This document shows, one piece after another, positions 23,343-34,236 of a stretch of 64,000 nt of DNA (position 1 is its first letter; each line of letters begins with the position of its first letter). The stretch is taken from contig JAVEDE010000058.1 in assembly GCA_030841105.1 (NCBI GenBank), forward strand, positions 1 through 64,000, in the 5' to 3' direction. The notes under the pieces were generated by a model. It was not told the DNA's origin and searched no databases. It was given only the letters and a program-made list of their open reading frames with translations. Both the position numbers and the translations under genes were made by a program. The DNA comes from Pyrinomonadaceae bacterium. GTDB lineage: Bacteria; Acidobacteriota; Blastocatellia; Pyrinomonadales; Pyrinomonadaceae.

Positions 23343-24524
23343 TTAACTCGCTTGCCCGGTCGCGGCCGGTTTCGACTTCGCGTCTTTCGCTTGGCGACAG
23401 GCGTTGGCGACCGTCTCGGCCACCTTGCGCGGGTTGCGTTCCCAAGCGCTCGTCTGCCAGTTGTCCACCACGTCGCGCTCGTGTATCCAAGGCGGGAGCG
23501 GCATCGCGAGATACTCGGCCAGAGACATCACGTAAGGCTCGTACATGCGCCTGAGTTCGGCGAGCCGCGCGTCTGCGTCCGCACCGTCGCGCAGCGGCAC
23601 GCTGTCGGCCGCGAGGCTCACGCGCAGGCGCGTGAGTTCTAACGGCGGCAGCCGCGTCTCGTCCCACTCGCGTCTGCCGGAGTTGAAAATTTGCGAGAGG
23701 TCAACGACGGTGTGCCGCGCCATCGCGAAGGTGAGTTGCGCCTGCCACGTCGGCGCGCTGTCCACGCCGACCATCACGAGCGTGCACGAGTCGAGGATGG
23801 TGGTCAGCGACGAGAGCCACGATTGATTGTCGTGCTGCGAACGGAAAAAGCAGAGCACGGGGTAAGAGAGGTGGCTCTCCATCAAATCGGCCGACCACAT
23901 TTCCCAGTCGCTCAAAAGTTTGTTGAGCGCGTCCATGTTCCCGGCGCGGCCGTGGCGGCGCAGGAGTTCGGCGGCGGTCGGCGGCGTACCCGCGCGCGCG
24001 TCGAGGAGCGAGATGTTGGCTTCGCGGCGCGAGAAGGCTTGATAGAGCACAGGAAGGTAGCCGATGACGATGGCAAGGACGCCGAAGCCCAGACCCGCTT
24101 CCAGCACGTCGAGGAAACGCCCGAAGCCGCTCACGGGCGTCACGTCGCCGAAGCCGAGCGTGAAGAAGACGACGCCGCTCATGTAGAGGTAAGTCGCGAG
24201 GTCGGCCGTGTCAGCCGCGATGTTGAGGGGTGTGCTGACCGACCAGTGGAGCATCCCGAAGGCGAAGACGAGGCCGATCGCCCAGAGCACGATCAGCAAG
24301 AGCAAAGAGAGCGGCCCGTAGATGCTCAAGACCATCTCGCGTCGCTTGCGCGAACCTATCAGCCGCGTGAGCCACAGCCACGGACGCCACGTCACGGCGT
24401 AGTAGAGCGTGGTCAGGCGCAGTCGCCGCGTCACGCGCCGGGGCAACACGATGGTCTCGAACGCATCCCACAGGACGACGACGATGAGGGCGAAACTCGC
24501 GATTGTGACAAGGACACGCATCAT
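23343..24524 (-). CDS. Two-pore-helix ion channel family protein
   Basis: The 393-residue membrane protein has N-terminal hydrophobic helices (VLVTIASFALIVVVLWDAF, then a span at LSLLLLIVLWAIGLVFAF). A pore loop GVVFFTLGFGDVTPVSGFG follows, then another helix (LEAGLGFGVLAIVIGYLPV). TLGFGD stands where potassium channels have TVGYGD, so selectivity may differ. The C-terminal 230 residues are soluble and helical, of a kind seen in bacterial ion-channel proteins of unknown gating. Two ATGs are adjacent (24524 and 24521); GGAG lies about ten bases upstream of the first. About 296 bases without a gene separate it from the divergent protease gene. Confidence 0.8.
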   Translation of the reverse strand: MMRVLVTIASFALIVVVLWDAFETIVLPRRVTRRLRLTTLYYAVTWRPWLWLTRLIGSRKRREMVLSIYGPLSLLLLIVLWAIGLVFAFGMLHWSVSTPLNIAADTADLATYLYMSGVVFFTLGFGDVTPVSGFGRFLDVLEAGLGFGVLAIVIGYLPVLYQAFSRREANISLLDARAGTPPTAAELLRRHGRAGNMDALNKLLSDWEMWSADLMESHLSYPVLCFFRSQHDNQSWLSSLTTILDSCTLVMVGVDSAPTWQAQLTFAMARHTVVDLSQIFNSGRREWDETRLPPLELTRLRVSLAADSVPLRDGADADARLAELRRMYEPYVMSLAEYLAMPLPPWIHERDVVDNWQTSAWERNPRKVAETVANACRQAKDAKSKPAATGQAS

Positions 24525-24820
24525 TAAGGAGTGCTCCCGCGAGGTGACGAACGAGGGCTGCGACGATCAACTAAACACGCCTTGCATCTTAAGCCATCCC
24601 CGCGCGAGACGGGAAACCCGGTTGCGTTCGCGCGCCGTCGCGCGGGCTTGTGAGCGGGCGCGGGCGCGTGGTATTTTCCTTCCCTTCCGCGAGAGGGGGA
24701 GTCGCCCGACTTGTCCGAAGCCGTCCCCGCGCGCGGTTATTCCTAAAGGTCAACCACCCGGCCGTCCCCGACATTATGCCGGGTCAAATTGTTCAACCCA
24801 ACAATTGTAAGGAGTCGTTT

Positions 24821-26605
24821 ATGTCGTACCTCGCTAAATCCCCCACTGCCGCCGCGGCGTGCCTGCTGCTCATCGCCGCACTCGCCTTCGCACCAGGCGG
24901 CGCGACGGTCGCTCGCGCGCAAGGCGCGTCGAAAGTTTCGTTGAAGGTGGCTCTCGTTGATCGTGAACTCAACGTCAAGCCCGTGCCGAAGCAGGTCTTG
25001 CTCGTGCAGAAACTCGGCGCGGACGGCGCGCCCGACGCGTCCTCGCCAGCGCAAGAGTTGACCACCGCGTTCGACGGCACGGCCACGCTCGCGCTCCCGG
25101 CGGGCGGCTATCAGATCAGCGCGCAGAAGCCCGTCGAGTTTGACGGCAAGAGTTACCAATGGTCGGCCAAGTTTCAGATCGCGGAGGGGCAGGAGACCGC
25201 GGTCGAGTTGAGCAACGACAACGCGACGGTGACGACGCTTGCTGCCGCCGCGCCCGCCGCCGCGTCAAGTCGCCGCCGCGTGACGGAGGAGGCGGAACTC
25301 TTCAAACAACTGCGCGACGGCGTCGTGACCGTCGAGGGCGAACTCGGACACGGCACGGGCTTCATCGTAGATGAGCGCGGGCTGATCCTGACCAACCAGC
25401 ACGTCGTCAGCAACTCCAAAGAGTTGCGCGTGCAGTTCGACCGCACGCACAAGGTGCGCGCCGTGCTCGTCGCAGAGGATCGCGACCGAGACGTGGCCGT
25501 CTTGTGGGCGAACCTCTCGCCGTGTGCTTCGTGCAAGACGTTGAAGATCGCCGAAGTGCGCGCGAACGAGCCGGAGGTGATCGAAGGCGAGCGCGTCTTC
25601 GCCATCGGCAGCCCGCTCTCGCAGGAGAAGATTCTCACCTCCGGCATCGTCAGCAAGGTCGAGCAGCGCGCCATCATCTCCGATGTCAACATCAACCCCG
25701 GCAACTCCGGCGGGCCGCTCTTCAATTCGCTTGGCGAAGTGATCGGGCTGACGACCTTCGGCGAGAGCGCGGGCTTCGGCCCCGGCGTCTCCGGCATCGT
25801 CCGCATCGAAGAGGCCGCGCAACTTCTCGCCAAGGCCAAAGAGATCGCGCAGGCGAAAGACATGCCCTCCGCCGAACTCATGCCCACCGTGCCCGAAGAC
25901 GTCTTCCCGCTCGACGCCATCAAGACGCGGCTCGACGTGAAGAAGTTCGAGACGAAACCCTACAAGGCCGAACTCGGCGACTATGACGTGATGATGCTCA
26001 CGCCCGTCTACAAGTTTTACCTCTCCGAAAAGGATCGCCTCGAAGCCGTGCGCGAGCGCGAGAAGCGAAACCGCGGCGGGGGCGCAGAGGGCACGATGGA
26101 CAAGTACCGCAACCTGCGCAACTGGGCGGAGTACGCGGGCGAGTTGCGGCCGGTCGTGCAGATACTCGCCATCCCTGAGATGAAGGCGACGGGCAAGTCG
26201 CTCTTGCTCGGCGCGATCCTCGTGGCCGGCGCGGGGATGATGACGCCGCCCGACATGAAGTTCAAAGCCGACTTCTACGAGATGTCTCTGATGTGCGACG
26301 GCGCGGCCATTACACCCATCCAGCGCGGCAAGAGCGAACTCGTCGTCCCGATGCCGAGCTACTACAAGATCAAAAACCGTTTCACCTACGCGGGCATCTA
26401 CACCTTCCCGGTCACGCCGTTCGAGCCGGGCAAGTGCAAGCAACTCGCCTTGAACATCTACTCCGAAGAGAACCCGACCGTCCCGGCGAAGAAAATCCTG
26501 AGCCCGCAGATGGTGCAGCGCGTCTGGCAGGACTTCGCCGAGTATCACCAGCGCAAAGGACAAACGCCTTCGCCCCAGCAGACGGCAGAGAAGACGCAGA
26601 AATAA
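24821..26605 (+). CDS. Secreted trypsin-like serine protease (S1C/HtrA-like)
   Basis: The 594-residue product has a signal peptide (ending TVARAQG) and a beta-sandwich-like N-terminal region to about residue 140. The protease domain shows the catalytic triad: His in ILTNQHVV, Asp in RDRDVAVLW, Ser in NPGNSGGPLF. No PDZ domain is evident. Instead a long C-terminal region (about 340-594) of unknown fold follows, including a hydrophobic patch GKSLLLGAILVAGAGMM. A strong AAGGAG site precedes the ATG at 24821. Likely periplasmic or surface protein quality control, but the extra domains suggest a specialised substrate. Confidence 0.85.
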   Translation: MSYLAKSPTAAAACLLLIAALAFAPGGATVARAQGASKVSLKVALVDRELNVKPVPKQVLLVQKLGADGAPDASSPAQELTTAFDGTATLALPAGGYQISAQKPVEFDGKSYQWSAKFQIAEGQETAVELSNDNATVTTLAAAAPAAASSRRRVTEEAELFKQLRDGVVTVEGELGHGTGFIVDERGLILTNQHVVSNSKELRVQFDRTHKVRAVLVAEDRDRDVAVLWANLSPCASCKTLKIAEVRANEPEVIEGERVFAIGSPLSQEKILTSGIVSKVEQRAIISDVNINPGNSGGPLFNSLGEVIGLTTFGESAGFGPGVSGIVRIEEAAQLLAKAKEIAQAKDMPSAELMPTVPEDVFPLDAIKTRLDVKKFETKPYKAELGDYDVMMLTPVYKFYLSEKDRLEAVREREKRNRGGGAEGTMDKYRNLRNWAEYAGELRPVVQILAIPEMKATGKSLLLGAILVAGAGMMTPPDMKFKADFYEMSLMCDGAAITPIQRGKSELVVPMPSYYKIKNRFTYAGIYTFPVTPFEPGKCKQLALNIYSEENPTVPAKKILSPQMVQRVWQDFAEYHQRKGQTPSPQQTAEKTQK

Positions 26606-26630
26606 CTTCTCACCCTTACACGCGGTCAAA

Positions 26631-26673
26631 ATGAAAAGGGGAGACGGAAATCACTCCCGTCTCCCCTTTTCAT
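26631..26673. terminator. Shared terminator hairpin of convergent genes
   Basis: Seventeen-base perfect arms ATGAAAAGGGGAGACGG/CCGTCTCCCCTTTTCAT enclose a nine-base loop. The minus-strand RipA-like gene's stop codon lies in the loop, so the stem serves both convergent transcripts. The run of T in the arm acts as a U-tract on the plus strand. Confidence 0.8.
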
Positions 26674-27366
26674 CTGATAGCACTTCGGGAGCGGATACCG
26701 TATTTTCGTTCTTAATGATCTGGCACGTATGCTGTGTGACAATGAAATTATGATCTTGGGGTTGGCTACGACCATACAGGTAGATTGCTAAGCAAGCCAA
26801 AATACCTATGGCGATGACAAAAACAAGAAACCAGTCCAGTGTTGCCTTCATGTTGAAGGGAGGTAGTGCGTCCCAAATCAACAATATCCAAACGCCAGTC
26901 ACAAAGAGACTCACTAGCTGATTAATTTTGGACACCGAAAACTTGCGCGGGCCTGTCAAAATATCCCCGAGCCACTCGTTCACACCCGCAGGTCTCGGAC
27001 GTTCGGACACGGTCTTATATAACGGCCCGACTACGTCATCCTCCAAAATGGCAACGTGGTTTTCCCAGTTTTCTTGCCAGTATTTGCTGCCACGATTAAC
27101 AGCCTGCCAAGCAAACGAGAATACAAACCCCAGCACACTCACGAGTACGGATAAGTGCTCTTTCTGCGCTATATCCTTGCTTGCTCGAATGACCCCATAC
27201 GCAGCTAAGGCCGCAGCTATGAACGTCCAAAAGTAGTTGGCACGTTTCCAGTACAACTCGATTTCGAACTTCCGGGTTTCGAGGGCGAGTTCGAGTGCTT
27301 TCTCTTGCTTGTCGTCTTTATCGGAAAAAGCCTCCTTATATTTGGCGTATTCTAGTTGGTTGGGCA

Positions 27367-27367
<1 letters not shown>
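26651..27367 (-). CDS. RipA-family octameric membrane-protein homologue
   Basis: The 238-residue protein has a charged N-terminal helix rich in Lys and Glu. Four hydrophobic spans follow, at about residues 45-62, 72-90, 150-168 and 178-197. Between the second and third lies a conserved NRGSKYWQENWENHVAILE segment. This layout matches proteins annotated as RipA-family octameric membrane proteins; their molecular role is not well known. The start ATG overlaps the thiC stop by one base (TAATG), with AAAGGAGG just upstream, so translation is coupled to thiC. Base composition is lower in GC than thiC, suggesting a later arrival. Stress or membrane role is inference. Confidence 0.65.
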
Positions 27368-29517
<2,150 letters not shown>

Positions 29518-29535
29518 TTATGAACTACCCGCGCG

Positions 29536-30084
29536 TCATTCAACAAACAGATCGTCAACCGCCATCATCCATCCCGGCACAGCCGGTTCGGCCTCCGCCG
29601 TCTCGCCGCGACGATAAACTGTCGCCAGTTCAGGCTCGCTCGCGCGATAGACGCGGACAACATCATCGCTCAACAGATCAACATCCCACACGACCTCAGT
29701 GCCCGCCGCGAAATACTCGGCGCGCTTTCGTGCCATCGCGCGCTCAGCCTTCGCACCGTAGTCGCCTTCGCTTCTCACTTCGACTGCGAAGATGGGCGCG
29801 CTATCCAAAAACTTCATGCCCGTCTTCGCGCCTATGTGGAACGCCGCGTCTGGACTAAAGGATTTACGATTCGGCAAGTTTACGCGGAAGGCTTTGTTAT
29901 CGCCGACGGCTACGCCGCTCTTAGTCCGTTTAGCGTATTCACGGAGTGAGGCGAAAATTTCGTCACCGGCATACCCCGGCTCAAAACCTGTTGGTGACAT
30001 GTGGACGATCTCCCCGTTGACGAGTTCCGCCTTGCCCTCAACTTTGTAGAGGTCTTCGATGGTCGCTTCGGTTTTAGTGCTCAT
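29536..30084 (-). CDS. Uma2-family (DUF820) restriction-endonuclease-fold protein
   Basis: The 182-residue product matches the Uma2 family: N-terminal EDLYKVEGKAELVNGEIVHM, middle SFSPDAAFHIG, and PIFAVEVRSEGDYGAKAERA followed by YFAAGTEVVWDVDLLSDDVV. The Asp of SPDAA and the Glu of VEVRS are the expected PD-(D/E)xK acidic residues. These proteins are abundant in cyanobacteria and acidobacteria, often in many copies, and their biological role is unclear. It lies between moaA and the thiC leader on the same strand, 19 bases after moaA. Confidence 0.85.
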   Translation of the reverse strand: MSTKTEATIEDLYKVEGKAELVNGEIVHMSPTGFEPGYAGDEIFASLREYAKRTKSGVAVGDNKAFRVNLPNRKSFSPDAAFHIGAKTGMKFLDSAPIFAVEVRSEGDYGAKAERAMARKRAEYFAAGTEVVWDVDLLSDDVVRVYRASEPELATVYRRGETAEAEPAVPGWMMAVDDLFVE

Positions 30085-30103
30085 GTCGTGTGTCTCGCTC
30101 GGA

Positions 30104-31105
30104 TTAGCCGCCGATGAAACTCATCGTGCGCGCGGGCTGGAGAAAGTCGGGGTCGTTGATGTAGTGGCGCGGCTCTTTCTTGAGGACGACCGATTCGATG
30201 TACTCGACGGTCTCGGCGCGGGTCGCGCCGCGGCGGATCACGTCGCGCAGCGAGTGCTCGACGGTGGAGAAGAGGCACGTCCTGATCTGGCCGTCGGCGG
30301 TGAGGCGGATGCGTGAGCACGCGCCGCAGAAGGGTTCGGTGACGGGCGCGATGATGCCAATCTCGCCGGGCGCGCCGTCGGCGAAACGGTAACGCGCAGA
30401 GGTCTCCGCGCCGCGCCGGACGGGCAACGGCGCGAGCGGGAAATGCTCTTCAATCGCCGCGCGGATTTCACGGCCTGAGAACACGTCGGCGCGCGACCAC
30501 TCGTGGCCGGAATCCAAAGGCATGAACTCGATGAAGCGCATCGAGAGGTCGTGCTCGCGCGCGAAGCGTGCGAAGTCTGCGACTTCCGCGTCATTGTGGC
30601 CGCGCACGATGACGGCGTTGATCTTGATGGGCGAGAGTCCGGCGTCGCGCGCCGCCTCGATGCCTTCGAGCACGCGCGCGAGCACGTCCACGCCGGTCAT
30701 TTGGCGAAACGTTTCGGGGCGCAGGCTGTCGAGGCTGACGGTGATGCGGTCGAGTCCGGCGGCCTTGAGTGCGGCGGCGCGGCCGGGCAGGAAGTAGCCG
30801 TTCGTCGTCAAAGCGAGATCATGGAGCGCGGGCTTGAGCGCGGCGAGTTTACGGATGATCGTTTCGATGTCGCGGCGCATCATCGGCTCGCCGCCGGTGA
30901 GGCGGATTTTTTCGATGCCGAGGCTAACGAAGATGTCCGAGACGTACTCGATCTCTTCGTAGGAGAGCATCTGCTCTTTGGGCGCGATGGGCGGCTCGCC
31001 GTGCGGGAGACAGTAGAAGCAACGGAAGTTACACCTGTCGGTCAGCGACACGCGCAGGTCGCGGATCGCGCGCCCGTAGGAATCTTTGAGTAGGCCGGGG
31101 GTCAC
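30104..31105 (-). CDS. moaA: GTP 3',8-cyclase MoaA
   Basis: The 333-residue radical-SAM enzyme performs the first step of molybdenum cofactor synthesis. The N-terminal cluster motif is CNFRCFYC (Cys25, Cys29, Cys32). RLTGGEPMMRRD and TTNGYFLPG follow, and the second cluster site is FCGACSRIRLTADGQIRTCLF with three cysteines. The chain ends in the essential Gly-Gly. No other Moco genes are in the window. No Moco riboswitch was recognised upstream. Confidence 0.95.
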   Translation of the reverse strand: MTPGLLKDSYGRAIRDLRVSLTDRCNFRCFYCLPHGEPPIAPKEQMLSYEEIEYVSDIFVSLGIEKIRLTGGEPMMRRDIETIIRKLAALKPALHDLALTTNGYFLPGRAAALKAAGLDRITVSLDSLRPETFRQMTGVDVLARVLEGIEAARDAGLSPIKINAVIVRGHNDAEVADFARFAREHDLSMRFIEFMPLDSGHEWSRADVFSGREIRAAIEEHFPLAPLPVRRGAETSARYRFADGAPGEIGIIAPVTEPFCGACSRIRLTADGQIRTCLFSTVEHSLRDVIRRGATRAETVEYIESVVLKKEPRHYINDPDFLQPARTMSFIGG

Positions 31106-31282
31106 TTGAAGTTTTTTTCGCTCTCGTCTTTCGCCGTGTGCGCGCCGGAGAGATTCCGGCGCTGGGTTTAAAACCCTATCATACGCCGACGGCGGGGGTG
31201 TTCCAAGTCGCCCGTTCGGAGGCGGCGGGACGCGGGGAAGAGTGGGACGCGTCCCGCCGGTCGGGGAGAGGCGAAGGGCGGG

Positions 31283-32584
31283 TCAGGGCTTCTGCGGCTG
31301 GTCGGCGAGGGCGAGGAAGTGACGCACTTTGCCGCTGCGTTGGAAAAGTGCTTCGACCGCGGCGGCCTTCTGTTCCGCCAGCTCTTGCTTGAACGCCGCA
31401 CGTTCCTCCGCGGTGGCTTCCGGGTCTATTTCATCGTCGTTGTCCGGCAGGTTGTTCGCGTAAAGATCGTGGTACTGGGCAGTCCTGCTGTAGCTCGCCG
31501 CGAACTTGATGAGCGTCTGGTCGCCGAGCGTGTGCGCGACGATCCGCATCATGTCTTCGGCCTCGTAGCGCGGCTTGTCGGCCGTCCGCGCGAGGTGCTT
31601 GAGCAAGAAGGGGACGAGCCGCTCATCCTTCCACGCGCCGACGAGACGGATGAGCAGTTGTTCGCCGTCGTTCAACTCTTCGGCGTTGAGCAGCGTCGTC
31701 ATCAGACGCTCCTTCTGCGCGGGCGTGAGGAGCGCGGCGAAGTCTACGGGCGGGGCGGCCTGTGGATTCACCGGAAGGTCAATGACCACCTGCCCGTCCG
31801 CTCCGGCGTTAGCACTCTCGGCCACGCCCGCCGGTTCGGCCGAACTGTTACCGACGCTCTGGCCGCTGCCGTCCTCCGCCGTCTCCGGCGCAGCTGCTTC
31901 AACTTCGGACGACTCCGCGCCCGGCTCTTCTTCTTCCTCGCCTGCGGCTTCCTCCTCCTCGTCCGGCGGGTCTTCAAATCGCGACACGTTGAAGGCGAGG
32001 TCGTACGCGCCCTCCCAACGCGTGGCGGGTTCTTCGGCGCAACGCACGAGCCATTCGCCGAGCGCGGCTTCGTCCGGCTTCTCGCCCTGCATGATCGCGG
32101 CGAGTTCTTCGATGCGGCGGACGTAGACTTTCAAATCGCCTTCCGGCAACTTCTGGATGCCGCGCTCGCCGTCGGCGGATATGTAATCGTCGCCCTTCTC
32201 GACGCGCCGGAGAAAGACCAGCACCACGTCGTCCTTGGCATATTCGGTCGCTTGCACCTCGCTCGACGACCAGACGAGGTGTTGCAGGTTAACGACCTTC
32301 TCCTTGCCCTCTCCCTTCAAGCGTGAAGTGAGATGAAGTTCCGTACTCGCCAACGTCGCCTCGCTCTGTTTCCAGACGGCGACGGAATCGCCGACGCGCG
32401 CCACCGCCACGATGTCGCTATTCGTGAAGCGCGCGCGCAATGGGTTGGGCATAGCGATGGGACAGGCGGACGAGGCGGGCGGTTCGACGCAGATGAACCA
32501 CGCGGCGAACACGGCGGCCAGCGCGAAGGCGACGGCCACGAAGCGGTTTGCAGACGGGCGAGCGGAGCGGCGGACACCAGGCAT
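31283..32584 (-). CDS. Exported protein of unknown function with acidic linker
   Basis: I do not recognise this 433-residue protein. It has an N-terminal hydrophobic segment (VAVAFALAAVFAAWFICVE). A domain (about 40-200) with DIVAVARVGDSVAVW and KDDVVLVFLRRVEKGDDY resembles strands seen in secreted proteins that read small beta barrels. Then comes a very acidic linker (about 208-260, runs of Glu), and a helical C-terminal part (about 280-433) that could be HEAT-like. A signal peptide or N-terminal anchor puts it in the envelope. It is divergent from the small secreted-protein gene at 33123, across a 538-base gap. Confidence 0.6.
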   Translation of the reverse strand: MPGVRRSARPSANRFVAVAFALAAVFAAWFICVEPPASSACPIAMPNPLRARFTNSDIVAVARVGDSVAVWKQSEATLASTELHLTSRLKGEGKEKVVNLQHLVWSSSEVQATEYAKDDVVLVFLRRVEKGDDYISADGERGIQKLPEGDLKVYVRRIEELAAIMQGEKPDEAALGEWLVRCAEEPATRWEGAYDLAFNVSRFEDPPDEEEEAAGEEEEEPGAESSEVEAAAPETAEDGSGQSVGNSSAEPAGVAESANAGADGQVVIDLPVNPQAAPPVDFAALLTPAQKERLMTTLLNAEELNDGEQLLIRLVGAWKDERLVPFLLKHLARTADKPRYEAEDMMRIVAHTLGDQTLIKFAASYSRTAQYHDLYANNLPDNDDEIDPEATAEERAAFKQELAEQKAAAVEALFQRSGKVRHFLALADQPQKP

Positions 32585-32898
32585 AGACGTACCCCTTTCG
32601 GCATTTACATGCGAGGTAAAATTGCCTACCGAAATCCAACTAGTAGTTTTATGAAACCGGCGAACTGTTTAGACGCAGGCACGCGCCAAAAGTTCCCGTT
32701 GAAGAACTACGCCGACGGTTGGTCTGGACATGAGAAGAGGTTTGCGGTGAAGAGAGTTGTCCCGGCGTTGGAAAAAAATTTATAAATTCGGATTGCGCGC
32801 GGCGTCCGCTGTCGCGCCCGGCGAGGTTCGTCTTGAGTCTCTTTCGGGTCGCGGCATAATAGAAACAACGCGACGCTCTTTTCCGTCTCAAAATAATC

Positions 32899-32912
32899 TT
32901 TGCAACACTATC
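32899..32912. mobile_element. Solo IS6-like inverted-repeat end (relic)
   Basis: TTTGCAACACTATC matches 13 of 14 bases of the right end of the 100-bp elements at 40861-40960 and 62017-62116. No partner end is visible about 100 bases away, so it is a remnant. It lies next to the sigma-promoter copy in the otherwise gene-free stretch 32585-33122. Confidence 0.5.
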
Positions 32913-32935
32913 ATCGTCATGCCGACTTGGCGGCC

Positions 32936-32988
32936 GAAAAATTATTCTCGCCGCCGTTAGCGTTTTCACGTGCTATTCTCGCCTTAAC
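32936..32988. repeat. Copy of the sigma-factor promoter region
   Basis: A 52-base segment here matches 37531-37582 at about 45 positions, including an unbroken TCTCGCCGCCGTTAGCGTTT. On the minus strand both copies are followed by an ATGACGA start-like sequence. Here the reading stops within a few codons at the IS6-like end. It is probably the promoter of a lost paralogous sigma gene, possibly still active toward 33123 on the plus strand. Confidence 0.6.
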
Positions 32989-33122
32989 AAGTGGGACGCA
33001 GTGAGCGGACGCCGGTACAAGAAACCCGCACTGCCCCGCTACCGACTCGCCGCCGCAACTGTTGGGGTCGCCGCGCGACCGCCACGCCGCCAATCGCTTT
33101 GTCACATGATAAGGAGCCTACC

Positions 33123-33395
33123 ATGAAGAAAGATCGTATCACCGTGCTCGCGCTTAACGCCCTCTTGCTGATCACCCTCACCGCCGCCGTAGCCACGGCA
33201 GGCCGCCTCGATGACTCGAAATACAGGGTCTTCTGCGCCAACGGCAAGATGGAGGTTGAGCAACGGACGCTGGAGCAGGAGAAGAACGCACGCGGCTCGA
33301 ACGTCTGCGTGCTGGCCGAGTTCGACTATCTCTCCGACGCCGAGAAGTATGCCGAAAACCACGGCGGCAAAGGCTCGGACTGCAACTGCCGATAG
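33123..33395 (+). CDS. Small secreted cysteine-containing protein
   Basis: This 90-residue product has a signal peptide (VLALNALLLITLTAAVATAG). A short mature part holds four cysteines (VFCANG, NVCVLA and a final DCNCR). It is not a family I can name. AAGGAG lies a few bases upstream of the ATG. It stands opposite the sigma-promoter-like segment, so it may be under ECF sigma control; that is inference from the repeat only. Confidence 0.65.
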   Translation: MKKDRITVLALNALLLITLTAAVATAGRLDDSKYRVFCANGKMEVEQRTLEQEKNARGSNVCVLAEFDYLSDAEKYAENHGGKGSDCNCR

Positions 33396-33447
33396 GACAC
33401 ACGCGTGCAAAACGGGCTTGCTCCGGCAGGCACCGGAGGAGAAGACA

Positions 33448-33894
33448 ATGGCAAGATTCAAAGACCCTAACGTTCCCGCTGCGGCCTTCGCGCCCTACCT
33501 TGAGCCGGGCGAGCAACTACGCAATGTCGCCTTCGGCGTCAAGCAGCCGAACCTGCTGCTGATGCTCCCGCTCTTCGCGCTCGCCGTTCTGCCCGGCGCT
33601 ATCGCCGTCGCGCTGCTGACGAAGGAGTACGTCATCGGCCTGACCGACCGTCGCCTGATCGTGCTGCGCTTCAAGGGCAAGAGCGTCAGCGTGCAAGAGG
33701 TGTTGGACTACCGCCTCGACAACGGCCAACGCCCGCACGTCAAGGCTTCGACCGGCCCGGTCTTCACCCACATCGAGATCGAAGACCCGGCCAAACCTTT
33801 CGTCGCCAAGTTTCACCGGATGGGGATGCCCGGCAACCGCGAGGGCGCGATGGCTATTGCGGCGGCGCTGACCGGGCAGCCCGCGATTGTTTAG
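33448..33894 (+). CDS. Membrane-associated protein, bacterial PH-like
   Basis: The 148-residue product has one hydrophobic segment (LLLMLPLFALAVLPGAIAVAL). It is followed by EYVIGLTDRRLIVLRFKGKS, the strand signature of bacterial pleckstrin-homology-like domains, where TDRRLI is typical. A GGAGGAGAA ribosome site precedes the ATG. The function is unknown; such proteins usually bind membranes or partner proteins. It is followed by a double zinc-ribbon gene. Confidence 0.55.
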   Translation: MARFKDPNVPAAAFAPYLEPGEQLRNVAFGVKQPNLLLMLPLFALAVLPGAIAVALLTKEYVIGLTDRRLIVLRFKGKSVSVQEVLDYRLDNGQRPHVKASTGPVFTHIEIEDPAKPFVAKFHRMGMPGNREGAMAIAAALTGQPAIV

Positions 33895-33923
33895 ACCTCG
33901 TGACGTTACACCCTCCACAGACG

Positions 33924-34211
33924 ATGATGAAGGACGCGACGAAGCAGGCGTTGCCCCCCTGCCCCTACTGCCGTGAGCCGCTCGACTCCGGCCACTTGTA
34001 TTGTGGGAGGTGCGGGAGAGACCCGTCAGCCCCGCGCCGCCCCTGCCCGAAGTGCGGGCGGGTAACGCCGACGGCCGAGCGCGCCTGCTGGAACTGCGGG
34101 GCGGCCTTCAAGAGCGACATGCGCTGGAAGGTCGCCCTCATCGTCGGCCTCTTCCTTCTGAGCTTCGTCCTGAGCATCGTACTCGCCCTCGTCAAAGTGC
34201 TTTTCAGTTGA
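33924..34211 (+). CDS. Double zinc-ribbon membrane protein
   Basis: The 95-residue product carries two zinc ribbons (CPYCREPLDSGHLYCGRCG and CPKCGRVTPTAERACWNCG) followed by one hydrophobic helix (VALIVGLFLLSFVLSIVLAL). The start may be either adjacent ATG (33924 or 33927) or a GTG at 33900; no good ribosome site decides. Such proteins often tether regulators to membranes. The partner is unknown. It is convergent with the kinase gene 25 bases away. Confidence 0.65.
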   Translation: MMKDATKQALPPCPYCREPLDSGHLYCGRCGRDPSAPRRPCPKCGRVTPTAERACWNCGAAFKSDMRWKVALIVGLFLLSFVLSIVLALVKVLFS

Positions 34212-34236
34212 TCGGGCGTGGTCGTAGGTAGTGGTG

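Noticed and set aside
24525-24820. Possible tRNA-like stems between the channel and protease genes
   Set aside because: GC-rich short pairings exist but no cloverleaf or conserved TTCGA loop can be drawn.
31106-31282. Molybdenum-cofactor riboswitch before moaA
   Set aside because: No conserved core sequences were seen in the leader.
32651-32785. 44-codon plus-strand frame in the 32.6-33.1 kb gap
   Set aside because: No ribosome site, no helix or motif, and composition like non-coding DNA around it.
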